Shown here piece by piece: positions 41,746 through 50,512 of a DNA stretch of 64,000 nucleotides (the stretch's first letter is position 1; every line of letters starts with the position of its first letter). The stretch comes from Streptomonospora salina (GTDB taxonomy: Bacteria > Actinomycetota > Actinomycetes > Streptosporangiales > Streptosporangiaceae). Under the pieces are notes generated by a model. That model ran no database searches. It was not told the origin of the DNA and saw only the letters and a program-made list of their open reading frames with translations. The position numbers and the translations under genes are program-made. The stretch is taken from assembly GCF_014204715.1 (NCBI RefSeq), contig NZ_JACHLY010000001.1, positions 3,866,501 through 3,930,500 on the forward strand. The letters are read 5' to 3'.

Positions 41746-42776
41746 CAACCACGACCACGGAGCGCCGCGTGCGCGCGACGGCTGCGGCCGCCCTGTCGGC
41801 CCTGCTACTGGCCACCGGGTGCGCCGGCGGCGGCGCCTCCGACACCCCCGACGGGACGCTCAACGTCGGCCAGATCAGCGACTCGGTCGCCTTCTTCCCG
41901 CTGTATGTCGCCGAAGAGCGCGGCTACTTCGCGGACGAGGGCGTCGAACTCGGCGAGCGCCCGCGCATGGGAACCGGGGCCAAGCTGGCTGCCGCTCTGC
42001 AGTCCGGCAGCATCGATCTGGGCGCCGGCGTCCTGACCGACGCTCTGAACCTGTACGGCAACGACGACTCCGCCGAGCTGGCGGCCAGTCTGATCGAGAA
42101 GTACTACGTCGACATCGTCGTCGGCGCGGATTTCGACGGGCCGGGCGCGGACGCGCCGCTGGAGGAGCGGATCGCGGCGCTGGAGGGCAAGAAGATCGGC
42201 ATCACCGGTCCCGGAAGCGGGACCGAGGCGCTGGTCGGCTACACCTTCCAGCAGAACGGGATGGACCCCGCCACCGACGCCGAACTGGTGAACCTGGGCG
42301 CGGACCCGCCCGCGGCCCTGGGGGCGCTGGAATCCGGGCAGGTCGACGCGCTGTCGTTCTTCCAGCCGGTTCCCCAGCAGGCCGAGGCCACCGGGGTGGG
42401 CACCACCTACATCTCGCCGTCGCGCGGCGACATCCCCGGCTTCGAGGACACCGCCCACGGGGTCGTTTTCACCACCGCCGACGTGCGCGAGGACAAGCCG
42501 GACGAGGTCGCCGCCTTCCAGCGGGCCATCGAACGGGCCAACACCGACATCCGCGAGGGCACCGAGGTCGAGGAGCTGCTCGCCAGCTACATGGAGGGCA
42601 TCGACGTCCAGGCCCGCGCGGACCTGCTGCCGATCATGCAGGAGGAGACGGCCGCCGACGTCGGCTTCTCCGAGGACTCCGTCGAGACCGCCCTGGAGTT
42701 CCACTCCCAGACCGGTCTGGTCGAGGATCCGCCCGGCTACACCGACATCGTCCCGGAGGACCTGCGGACGCAGTAG
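41742..42776 (+). CDS. NitT/TauT-type ABC transporter substrate-binding lipoprotein
   Basis: The 344-residue protein has a signal sequence with the lipobox LLATGC and an SsuA/THI5-like domain: VAFFPLYVAEERGYFADEGV, AALQSGSIDLGAGVL, KKIGITGPGSGTEALV, LGALESGQVDALSFFQPVP. It should capture the substrate later processed by the DUF6282, GalB-like and aldolase enzymes. It is the last gene of the six-gene operon and is followed by a strong hairpin. Confidence 0.92.
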   Translation: MTTTTTERRVRATAAAALSALLLATGCAGGGASDTPDGTLNVGQISDSVAFFPLYVAEERGYFADEGVELGERPRMGTGAKLAAALQSGSIDLGAGVLTDALNLYGNDDSAELAASLIEKYYVDIVVGADFDGPGADAPLEERIAALEGKKIGITGPGSGTEALVGYTFQQNGMDPATDAELVNLGADPPAALGALESGQVDALSFFQPVPQQAEATGVGTTYISPSRGDIPGFEDTAHGVVFTTADVREDKPDEVAAFQRAIERANTDIREGTEVEELLASYMEGIDVQARADLLPIMQEETAADVGFSEDSVETALEFHSQTGLVEDPPGYTDIVPEDLRTQ

Positions 42777-42828
42777 TGGCCGCTTCCGCAGCGGCCTCCC
42801 GCGGGGCCGGACCGCAGCCCCGGATCCG

Positions 42829-42865
42829 CGCCCGCCCGCGACGATCCCCTCGTCGCGGGCGGGCG
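42829..42865. terminator. Hairpin terminator after the catabolic operon
   Basis: A perfect 16-bp stem (CGCCCGCCCGCGACGA at 42829-42844 with 42850-42865) closes a 5-base TCCCC loop and is followed by TATTC. It lies between the binding-protein gene and the convergent GntR gene. Confidence 0.8.
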
Positions 42866-42930
42866 TATTCATGCCGCGGCGCGGTACCGGTCCGGAACCT
42901 GCGGGTCCGGGCGCCGCCGGGACGGGAGTC

Positions 42931-43743
42931 CTACGCCTGTGCGGTGTCCGGCGGGTCGGCCCGGTCCGGTTCGGGACGCGTCTGGATCTCGTGCAGGGTG
43001 ACTTCGAGGTGGTGCTCCATCGCCGCCACGGCGCGGGCGGGATCGCCGGTCAGCACGGCTTCCAGGACGACGTCGTGCTCGTCGGCCGAGGCGGCCGGGT
43101 CCTCGGCGGTGGCCAGGAACCTGCGGTGGCTCTGCTCGCGGCTCTGGGCCAGTGACTGCTCCAGCGCGTCGAGCATCTGAGTGAGGCTGCCGTTGCCGGA
43201 GGCGGCGGCCAGCGCCTGATGGAACTGGACGTCGGTGCGCAGCCGGGTGGGCACGTCGAGCGGGTCCGCACGCATATCGGCGACGGCGCGGCGGGCGCGG
43301 GCGATGTGCTCGCGGGTGTGCTCCTCCTCCGGTCCGGCGATGCGCTGTGCGGCCAGCCGGGCGCCGTGCACCTCCAACGCTTTGCGGATCTCGGTGAACT
43401 CCATCAGGGCGCGCCGGTCGCGCAGCACCGACAGGGCGATGAAGTTCTCCACCGGCAGGGCGTTGGGCGAGGCGATGACCGCCGGTTTGCCCTGGCGGCG
43501 GTGCACCAGCCCCTTGGCCTCCAGGGTCTTCATCGCTTCGCGGAGCACGACCCGGCTGACACCGAAGCGTTCGGCGAGCTCCTTCTCCGCGGGCAGCCGG
43601 CCCCCCGGGGTGGCGTCGGGCCCTACGCACAGTTCCTCGATGAAGTCGACGACCTGGGCCGTCAGCGAGTGCGGACGCGCCCGCTGCGGTCCGTTCCGCC
43701 CCGCGGGCTCCTGATCGGACGGCTCCACCGGAGCTGCTCCCAT
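42931..43743 (-). CDS. GntR-family regulator, FadR/FCD subfamily
   Basis: The 270-residue protein has a winged helix (LPAEKELAERFGVSRVVLREAMKTLEAKGLVHRRQG in parts) and an FCD domain (MEFTEIRKALEVHGARLAA; DVQFHQALAAASGN; EHDVVLEAVLTGDPARAVAAMEHHLE). It lies end-to-end with the ABC operon but divergent from the PLP-enzyme/NhaC pair, so control of that pair is more likely. Confidence 0.88.
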   Translation of the reverse strand: MGAAPVEPSDQEPAGRNGPQRARPHSLTAQVVDFIEELCVGPDATPGGRLPAEKELAERFGVSRVVLREAMKTLEAKGLVHRRQGKPAVIASPNALPVENFIALSVLRDRRALMEFTEIRKALEVHGARLAAQRIAGPEEEHTREHIARARRAVADMRADPLDVPTRLRTDVQFHQALAAASGNGSLTQMLDALEQSLAQSREQSHRRFLATAEDPAASADEHDVVLEAVLTGDPARAVAAMEHHLEVTLHEIQTRPEPDRADPPDTAQA

Positions 43744-44104
43744 CTGTTCGCCTCGCCCTTCGCTGGAGGATGTGCCGACGCCTTCAGCCTACAGAGCCGC
43801 GCCGCGGGTTCCCGGTCCCGCGGAACGTGCGCGGCCGCGGCGGGACGCGGATGCGGGTGGCCCGTGTCACGGTTCGCGTTCCGGCGGCGACGCGGAGGAT
43901 TCGTCGCACGAATCCGTTGACTGCTTATCAGCTTGTATTACAGGATGATTCACGGCTCCGCGCCTTCTTCCCTGCGCACGGCCCGAACAGGCCGTTCCGG
44001 GGCGCGCGGGGTGAACGTGCGGCGGGCGGGGCCGTGCCGCCACAAGCGGCGGAAACCGCCGCCGCACATCCGCGGCCGCACCGGTTGGATTCGGGGGAGC
44101 AGGG
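43744..44104. other. Divergent promoter region between GntR and the PLP enzyme
   Basis: This 361-bp gap contains a small AT-rich patch at 43915-43950 with the near-palindrome CTTGTATTACAGG (43932-43944), which fits the TNGT/ACNA form of FCD GntR sites. The rest is GC-rich with no convincing gene. Confidence 0.45.
43932..43944. promoter_or_regulatory. Candidate GntR operator
   Basis: CTTGTATTACAGG matches its own complement at 11 of 13 positions (TGTA-T-TACA core). It lies in the divergent promoter between the FCD regulator and the PLP-enzyme operon. Confidence 0.4.
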
Positions 44105-45271
44105 TTGAACGGCACCGACAGGGAAATCTGCATGGGCCCGTGGGACGGGCCCGGGCACGAGACCGGCGCGGTCACCCCGCCGGTGTTTCAGACCAGCCTC
44201 TTCACCAAGCCCTCGTTCCGGACGTTCGTGCAGCAGCAGGCCGCCGAACACGACGAATACGTCTACAGCCGCGGCACCAATCCCACCGTCGCGTTCCTGG
44301 AGCAGCGCCTGGCCCTGCTCGAAGGCGGCGAAGCCGCCAAGTGCTTCGGTTCGGGCATGGGGGCCATCAGCGCCGTGCTGGCGGGCCTGCTCGGCAGCGG
44401 CGACCACGTGCTGTTCGTCAACAACGTGTACGGCCCCACGCTGGAACTCGCCGAGCGCCTGGGCGCCTTCGGCATCGAGCACACGGTCCTGACCGAGGAC
44501 ACCGGCCCCGACGCCGTCGAGGCCCACATCCGCCCGGACACGGCGCTCATCTACCTGGAGAGCCCCGGAACGATGCGGATGAAGGTCCTCGACCTCCCCG
44601 CGATCACCGCCGTCGCCCGGCGCCGCGGCGTGCGCACGGCCATCGACAACACCTGGGCGACCCCGCTGTTCCAGAAGCCGCTGGCCCTGGGAGCCGACCT
44701 CGCCATCCATTCGCTGACCAAGTACATCGGCGGACACAGCGACGTCGTCGGCGGAGCCGTGGTCGGCACGCGGCCGCTGATCCGCGAGATCTTCTACAAC
44801 GGCCACCAGCTCTTCGGCTCGGTGATGTCGGCGACGGAGGCCTCGATGGTCCTGCGCGGGCTGCGGACCCTGCCCGTGCGGATGGAAGAGCACCGGCGCA
44901 ACGCCGAGCGGGTGATCGACTACCTCGCCACGCGCCCCGAAGCGGCGGTGGTGCACCACCCCTACGCCGAGCACGGCCCCGACGCCGAGATCACCGCCCG
45001 GCAGTTCAGCGGGTTCTCCGGGCTGCTCAGCTTCGAGTTGGCCGAGGCCACCTTCGAACGGGTGGCCCGATTCATCGACGCGCTTTCGCTGTTCCGCACC
45101 GGTGTGAGCTGGGGCGGCTACGAAAGCCTCGTCACGTCGCCGCTGCGGCCCGACAACGAAGCCCAACTGCGCGCGAAGGGAGTACCGCCCGGGACGGTCC
45201 GCCTGTCCGTCGGGCTCGAAGGCGCCGACCGCCAGATCGCCGACCTCGAAGCGGCGTTCACCACGCTCTAG
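44105..45271 (+). CDS. Cys/Met-metabolism PLP-dependent enzyme (gamma-lyase/synthase family)
   Basis: The 388-residue enzyme belongs to the cystathionine/methionine gamma-lyase fold: YSRGTNPTVAFLEQRLALLEGGE, CFGSGMGAISAVLAGLL, IDNTWATPLFQKPLALGAD and the PLP lysine (about Lys206) in HSLTKYIGGHSDVVGG. It acts on a sulfur amino acid or a related substrate. The TTG at 44105 has GGGGGAG upstream; ATG 44132 is the alternative. It forms an operon with an NhaC-family transporter 35 bases downstream, which may bring in its substrate. Confidence 0.87.
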   Translation: MNGTDREICMGPWDGPGHETGAVTPPVFQTSLFTKPSFRTFVQQQAAEHDEYVYSRGTNPTVAFLEQRLALLEGGEAAKCFGSGMGAISAVLAGLLGSGDHVLFVNNVYGPTLELAERLGAFGIEHTVLTEDTGPDAVEAHIRPDTALIYLESPGTMRMKVLDLPAITAVARRRGVRTAIDNTWATPLFQKPLALGADLAIHSLTKYIGGHSDVVGGAVVGTRPLIREIFYNGHQLFGSVMSATEASMVLRGLRTLPVRMEEHRRNAERVIDYLATRPEAAVVHHPYAEHGPDAEITARQFSGFSGLLSFELAEATFERVARFIDALSLFRTGVSWGGYESLVTSPLRPDNEAQLRAKGVPPGTVRLSVGLEGADRQIADLEAAFTTL

Positions 45272-45306
45272 CGGCCGCCGAACCACCAGTACCGAGAGGA
45301 TTCCCT

Positions 45307-46767
45307 ATGACCGCCCCCCAGGAGGAAACCCGGCCCCTGCCCCAACCGGGTGTGGCACTGGCCCTGGTCCCCGTGGCCATCACCGTTGCGATCTTCGTCG
45401 GCGGTATCGGGGTGATGCAGTACCCGGCCGAGCTCATGCTGATCTTCGCGGGGGTGGTGTTCGCCGTCTTCGCCGTCTGGCACGGCAGAAGCACGGCGCA
45501 GATCCTCACCGACATGGGGGAGAAGATCAAACGGGCCCTGCCCGCGATCCTGATCCTGCTCAGCATCGGCATGCTCATCGGCACGTGGATGATCGCCGGA
45601 ACCATCCCCCTGATGGTCTCCTACGGACTGGAGCTCATCGACCCCTCCTACCTCTACGCCCTGGCTTTCGTCGTCACCGCGATCGTGGCGACCTTCACAG
45701 GAACGTCGTGGGGCGCGGCGGGCACGATCGGCGTCGCGCTGATCGGCGTCGCCGCCACGATGGACGTGTCCCTGGCGATCACCGCGGGCGCCGTGGTCTC
45801 CGGCGCCTACTTCGGCGACAAGCTCTCCCCGCTGTCCGATACCACCAACATGAGCTCGCTGGCGGCCGGCGCCGACATCTACGAGCACATCCGGCACATG
45901 CTCTACACGGCCGTGCCGTCGTCGCTGCTGGCGATCGCCGTCTTCTGGTTCGCGGGATCCTCCATCGACGCCGGATCGGTCGACCTGGACGTCGTCGACA
46001 GCACCCTGGCCGAGTTGGACGGGCTGTTCGAGCTGAACCCGCTGCTGCTCCTGCCCCCGGCGGTGGTGCTGATCGGATCGATCATGCGCAAGCCGCCGCT
46101 GGTGGTGCTGTTCGTGTCCTCGATGTCGGCGCTGGTGCTGGCGGCGCTCGTGCAGGGCTTCAGCGTCGCCGACCTGTTCGCCGCGGCCGTGTCCGGATTC
46201 ACCGCCGACATGCTGCCCGCCGCCGACGGCGTCTCCGACACCCTCGGCGAACTGCTGGAGCGGGGCGGGCTGTACTCGATGTACAGTTCGGCGTTCTTCG
46301 TCTTCTGCGCGTTCTTCTTCGCCGCGGCCCTGGAGAACTCCAACGTGCTGCGGGTCCTGCTCAGCCGGATGATCGAGAAGCTGCGCTCGACCGGCGGGCT
46401 GGTTTCGGCCACCCTGCTGTCCGGGTTCGCCATCATCAACGGCACGTCCAACGCGCTGGTCACGTTCTTCCTGGTCAACGATCTCTACGGAGAGGCCTAC
46501 AAGAAGCGCGGCCTGCACCCCGTCAACCTCTCCCGCAGCATGGAGGACTCGGTCACCATCACCGAGGTCCTGATGCCCTGGACGGTCTCCGGCGTGTTCT
46601 TCGCGACCACGCTCGGGGTGGGCAACTTCGAATTCCTGCCGTGGGCCGTCTTCAACTGGGGCGGGTTCGTGTTCTCCGCGCTCCTGGCGTTCCTGGCGCC
46701 GCTGACCGGATCGTTCGGCGTCCGCCGCAGGGAGCCCGACCCCGACCCCGAGCCGGCGGGGCGCTGA
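45307..46767 (+). CDS. NhaC-family antiporter/symporter
   Basis: The 486-residue membrane protein has about 11-12 helices and NhaC-family motifs: FTGTSWGAAGTIGVALIGVA, GAVVSGAYFGDKLSPLSDTTNMSS, EDSVTITEVLMPWTVSGVFFATTLGV. Members exchange Na+ and H+ or carry small organic solutes such as malate/lactate or amino acids. The pairing with a Cys/Met-type PLP enzyme and a GntR regulator hints at amino-acid transport here. GAGAGGA precedes the ATG. Confidence 0.9.
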   Translation: MTAPQEETRPLPQPGVALALVPVAITVAIFVGGIGVMQYPAELMLIFAGVVFAVFAVWHGRSTAQILTDMGEKIKRALPAILILLSIGMLIGTWMIAGTIPLMVSYGLELIDPSYLYALAFVVTAIVATFTGTSWGAAGTIGVALIGVAATMDVSLAITAGAVVSGAYFGDKLSPLSDTTNMSSLAAGADIYEHIRHMLYTAVPSSLLAIAVFWFAGSSIDAGSVDLDVVDSTLAELDGLFELNPLLLLPPAVVLIGSIMRKPPLVVLFVSSMSALVLAALVQGFSVADLFAAAVSGFTADMLPAADGVSDTLGELLERGGLYSMYSSAFFVFCAFFFAAALENSNVLRVLLSRMIEKLRSTGGLVSATLLSGFAIINGTSNALVTFFLVNDLYGEAYKKRGLHPVNLSRSMEDSVTITEVLMPWTVSGVFFATTLGVGNFEFLPWAVFNWGGFVFSALLAFLAPLTGSFGVRRREPDPDPEPAGR

Positions 46768-46882
46768 CCGCCGCCCGCATACGGCCGCGCCGCCATCGAC
46801 GCCGAACGGGGGCGGCGGCGCGGTCGCGGGCGGACGCCGGCGGGGTCAGGGCCGGCGCCCGCTGTCTGCGACCCGGCGCCGG

Positions 46883-47494
46883 CTACGTCAGGTTCACGAC
46901 GGCGGGCTCGTCGATGCTGAGGAAACTGCTCAGCTCGATCCGGGTGGGCTGTACATCGGTGGGAATGTCGAAGGCGATTCGGCCCTCGACGGTGTTGCCG
47001 GGGTTGATCTCGTTGAGGAACGCGTTCTGATCACCGGTCATGATCGGGGCCTGGGAATCGGCCGAGTACTCGTTGCCGTCGCCGTCGAAGAGCTTCTGGC
47101 CCGAAGCGTCGAAGGTGCCGGACTCGTCGCCGACGTTCTCCACGGTGACGTGCACGATCACGTACTGGCCCTGGGGCGTCTCGGTCATGACGCCGGTGTC
47201 GTCGGACAGCTCGGTTACGCCGTCCTCGACCTCGGTGACGGTGAAGGCGAACGCGCCGGACTCGACGGTCTCGCCGATTCCGGCGGCGCTCCCGCCGCCG
47301 TCACCGCCGTTGCCACTACCGCCGCCGTCACCGCTGCCGTCTCCGGAGTCCTCGGAGCCGCCGCCCGCAAGCACGACGGCAAGCACGATGACGAGCACCA
47401 GGACGGCGAGGCCGCCGCAGCCCAGGCAGCCGAACAGCCACCCCTTGCCCTTCTTCTGCGGCGGAGCGGCGGGTGGCGGTTGCTGTTCGTTCAC
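46883..47494 (-). CDS. Membrane-anchored DUF4352 protein
   Basis: The 203-residue protein has a short Pro-rich cytoplasmic head, one membrane helix (LAVLVLVIVLAVVLAGGG), a Gly/Asp/Ser-rich linker of about 25 residues and an extracellular DUF4352 domain: GQYVIVHVTVENVGDESGTFDASGQKLFD and NEINPGNTVEGRIAFDIP. DUF4352 is an immunoglobulin-like fold of unknown role. It is transcribed alone. Confidence 0.82.
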   Translation of the reverse strand: MNEQQPPPAAPPQKKGKGWLFGCLGCGGLAVLVLVIVLAVVLAGGGSEDSGDGSGDGGGSGNGGDGGGSAAGIGETVESGAFAFTVTEVEDGVTELSDDTGVMTETPQGQYVIVHVTVENVGDESGTFDASGQKLFDGDGNEYSADSQAPIMTGDQNAFLNEINPGNTVEGRIAFDIPTDVQPTRIELSSFLSIDEPAVVNLT

Positions 47495-47788
47495 GAGGGA
47501 TTCTCCTTAGCTCGTCCGGTTCTGCCAAGCTCCGGGCGCCGCCACGGGGGTCCGTGGGCGGTGGCGCACGCGCCGCCTGCCCTTCCGGGGCCGGGGCGGG
47601 AGGCCGACGGGCCCGCTGTGCGCGCCGCAGCCGGGCGACGCGGTGCAGGGTGAGCGTCGCCCGGCCTTCCGGATTTCGAAAGCAATGGCAGTAGAGCAAT
47701 AGTTGAAAACTATGTCAAACGATTGGGTGTGTCCGGGGTGGTGTATAAACTCAGGACAGTCCGTCCGTTCCACCCCGGGTAGGAGCAC
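47495..47788. other. Promoter region of the DNA methylase-like gene
   Basis: This 294-bp gap is AT-rich from 47680 to 47765. It contains the palindrome ATAGTT-GAA-AACTAT (47699-47713) and a TATAAA-like -10 near 47744. The rest has arginine-rich shadow frames but no convincing gene. Confidence 0.45.
47699..47713. promoter_or_regulatory. Palindromic candidate operator
   Basis: ATAGTT and AACTAT form a perfect 6-bp inverted repeat around GAA in an AT-rich patch 75 bases upstream of the methylase-like gene. The protein's own N-terminal helix-turn-helix could bind it. Confidence 0.4.
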
Positions 47789-49885
47789 ATGAGTCCGCAG
47801 GCCGACGCCCTGGTGACCGCCGCAGAGATCTCCCGCTTGGCCGGCGTCACCCGCGCCACCGTCAGCAACTGGCGCCGTCGCCACACCGATTTCCCCGACC
47901 CGGCCGGAGGTACGGAGTCCAGACCCAGCTACGAGCTGGCCGCCGTGCGCACCTGGCTGAAAGAACGCGGCCAGCTGCCCGAAGACTCACCCGCCGACGA
48001 GCTGCACAGCGAACTCCGGTCGCGCACCGACCCCGGCCGCACCGCCGCCGCGCTGCTGCCCTGCGTCGTGGCCGCGGCCGGCCGCACCGGCGCGGAGCTG
48101 GCGGAACTCGAGAACGGTACCGACACCGGCCTGACGGCCTGGGCGCACAGCGCCGCGGCCGACCCCGCCACCGCGATCCCCGGCGCCGGCCCCCTCCCCG
48201 ACGACCCCGAGACGCCCGGCCTCCTGCGGACCCTGCTGCGCTGTTTGTCCACCGCCGGAACCGAGGCGGTCCTGGGCGTGGCCGCCGACCACCTCGACCC
48301 CGGGCTCGGCAGCGCCCACACCACCCCCGAGCCGCTCGCCGAAACCATGGCCGGACTCCTGGACGACGCACCTCCGGCCGTATTCGACCCCGCCTGCGGC
48401 AGCGGCTCTCTGCTCGCCGCGGCCGCCCGCGCCGGCGCCGTACGCCTGCTCGGCCAAGAGCTCCACCCGGGCCCCGCGGCCCTGGCCGCCGCACAGCTGC
48501 GGCTGTCGGCACCCGGTGCCGAGGACGTCGCCGTGCGCCTGGGCGACAGCCTGCGCGACGACGCCTTCGCGACCGACACCGCCGACGCCGTACTGTGCGT
48601 CCCGCCCTACGGCGATCGCGACTGGGGCCACCGCGAGCTCGCCTACGACCGGCGCTGGCTGTTCGGCCTTCCTCCCAAAGGCGAACCCGAACTCGCCTGG
48701 ATCCAGCACTGCCTGTCCCACCTCCCGCCCGGCGGTCGCGCGGTCCTGCTGCTGCCGCCGGCGGTCGCCTCCCGCGCCTCCGGTCGCCGCATCCGCGCGG
48801 AACTGCTGCGCAGCGGCGCACTGCGCGGCGTCGTCGCCCTGCCGGCGGGCGCCGCCCAGCCCGCCCACATCGGCCTGCACCTGTGGATTCTGCGGCGCCC
48901 GGCCGAAACCGACGGCCACACGCCCCCGCCGCTGCTGCTCGCCGACGCTGCCGCCGCCGACCCCGCGGCCGCGGCGGGCTCCGACCGGCCCGCGCTGCAC
49001 ACCGGCGTCTGCCGGACCTGGCGGATCCACCGCGACGGCGGCGACCTCGCCGAGGCGCCCGCGCCCGCCCGCGCCGTGGCCGTCGTCGACCTGCTGGACG
49101 ACGCCGTCGACCTGACCCCGGCCCGCCACACCGCGCTCGGCGCCACCCCCGCCACCCCTGAGGAGGCGGCGGCCCAAGCGCGCGAAGCGGGGGAGCGCCT
49201 GCAGGGCGCCGCCGACCGGTTCGCCCGGCTGAGCGGGCAGGCGGCCTGGTCGGGGCCCGCCGCCGAACCCCGGACCTGGCGCCGCGCGGCCGTGGACGAT
49301 CTGGTCCGCGGAGGAGCCCTGGAGGTGCTGCGCGCCGGCTCCCCAGCACGCCACAGCGGTGCGGACGGCGATGAGTCCGTGCCCGCAGACGCCGCTGTGC
49401 TCACCGAAGAGGACCTCGCCCGGAGCCGCCCCGCCTCCGGCGGCGATACCGACCTGGCGGGGGCGGCCCCTGTGGGGATCCGGCAGGGAGACGTGCTCCT
49501 GCCCGAGGTCCTGCGGGGCGCGGGCACGGTTCAGGTACGGGTCGCCGACGCCGCCGACGCCCGCTGCCTGCTGGGGCGCAACATCCTGCTGCTGCGCCCC
49601 GACGCCGACCGCTTCGACCCGTGGTTCCTCGCCGGTTTCCTCGCCGACCGCGGGAACGTGCGCGCTTCCACCACCGGCACCTCCGTCGTGCGTATCGACC
49701 CGCGCCGGTTGCGGGTCCCGCTGCTGGAGTCCGCCGAGCAGCGGCGCTACGGGGACGCCTTCCGCCACCTGCACACGGTCCGCACCACCGCCCATCACGC
49801 CGCCGGCCTCGCCGACGAGACGGCCCGCGCCCTCACCGCCGGCCTCGCCACCGGATTGCTGCAGCCCCCGGAAGACGGAGGGTGA
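47789..49885 (+). CDS. N-6 DNA methylase-like protein with HTH and specificity-like ends; altered catalytic motif
   Basis: The 698-residue protein starts with a MerR-like helix-turn-helix (VTAAEISRLAGVTRATVSNWRRRH). A methylase core follows, with SAM motif I FDPACGSGSLL (Asp200-Cys203) and LLGQELHP. Motif IV, normally NPPY/F, reads V271-P-P-Y with Val in place of the catalytic Asn. The C-terminal 200 residues resemble a type I specificity half (RQGDVLLPEVLRG; GRNILLLRPDADRFDPWFLAGFLA; IDPRRLRVPLL). No restriction subunit lies nearby. It may bind DNA and SAM without methylating, or act as a regulator. Confidence 0.82.
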   Translation: MSPQADALVTAAEISRLAGVTRATVSNWRRRHTDFPDPAGGTESRPSYELAAVRTWLKERGQLPEDSPADELHSELRSRTDPGRTAAALLPCVVAAAGRTGAELAELENGTDTGLTAWAHSAAADPATAIPGAGPLPDDPETPGLLRTLLRCLSTAGTEAVLGVAADHLDPGLGSAHTTPEPLAETMAGLLDDAPPAVFDPACGSGSLLAAAARAGAVRLLGQELHPGPAALAAAQLRLSAPGAEDVAVRLGDSLRDDAFATDTADAVLCVPPYGDRDWGHRELAYDRRWLFGLPPKGEPELAWIQHCLSHLPPGGRAVLLLPPAVASRASGRRIRAELLRSGALRGVVALPAGAAQPAHIGLHLWILRRPAETDGHTPPPLLLADAAAADPAAAAGSDRPALHTGVCRTWRIHRDGGDLAEAPAPARAVAVVDLLDDAVDLTPARHTALGATPATPEEAAAQAREAGERLQGAADRFARLSGQAAWSGPAAEPRTWRRAAVDDLVRGGALEVLRAGSPARHSGADGDESVPADAAVLTEEDLARSRPASGGDTDLAGAAPVGIRQGDVLLPEVLRGAGTVQVRVADAADARCLLGRNILLLRPDADRFDPWFLAGFLADRGNVRASTTGTSVVRIDPRRLRVPLLESAEQRRYGDAFRHLHTVRTTAHHAAGLADETARALTAGLATGLLQPPEDGG

Positions 49886-49948
49886 ACCCGGGCCGCCGCG
49901 CACCGCGGCCGCCGGCGCCACCCGGTGCGGCGACCGCCGGCGGCGGCC

Positions 49949-50512
49949 TCACCCGGCGCGCAGACCCCGGTCGGCGAAGGCGATGAGCCACTCGAAGCTC
50001 TCGTCGACGTCGGCGCTCCACTGGAACCCGTCGGCGGCCTGCAGCGTGGCGAAGCCGTGGCAGAGGCTGCGGAGCATGCGCAGGGCGTGGTCCATGTCGG
50101 ACTCGTCGATCGCGTAACCGCGCAGGACCGCCGTGAACGCGTCGAGCAGCCGCCGGCCCGCGACGGCCAGCGGATCGTCCGGGGCCGACGGTTCCACGCC
50201 GATCGTCGCGGCGTAGCGGCCGGGGTGGGCCACCACGAAGGCGCGGAAGGCGCGTGCCGCGGCCGCCAGGGCGTCGCGGCCCGCGCGGCCCCGGACCGCG
50301 CCGCCGACGGCGTCGGCGGCCTCGCTCAGCGCCAGAGCCGCGATGCGCCGGTTGAGGTCGCCCAGGCCGCTGACGTGCTTGTACAGCGACGGGGTGCGCA
50401 CACCCACCCGCTCGGCCAGCAGCCCCATCGTCACGTCGGCGGGGCCGACCTCGTCGGCGAGGGCGGCCCCGGCCGCGACCACGGCCGCCGGGTCCAGGCC
50501 GGCCCTAGGCAC
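49949..50512 (-). CDS. TetR-family regulator with TetR_C_33-like end
   Basis: The 187-residue protein begins VPRAGLDPAAVVAAGAALADE and has the helix-turn-helix MGLLAERVGVRTPSLYKHVSGLGDLNRRIA, then a helical domain (FRAFVVAHPGRYAATIG; DESFEWLIAFADRGL). The GTG at 50512 overlaps the stop region of the upstream hydrolase by 8 bases, so translation is coupled. It probably represses the pair via repeats at 51352-51382. Confidence 0.85.
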   Translation of the reverse strand: MPRAGLDPAAVVAAGAALADEVGPADVTMGLLAERVGVRTPSLYKHVSGLGDLNRRIAALALSEAADAVGGAVRGRAGRDALAAAARAFRAFVVAHPGRYAATIGVEPSAPDDPLAVAGRRLLDAFTAVLRGYAIDESDMDHALRMLRSLCHGFATLQAADGFQWSADVDESFEWLIAFADRGLRAG

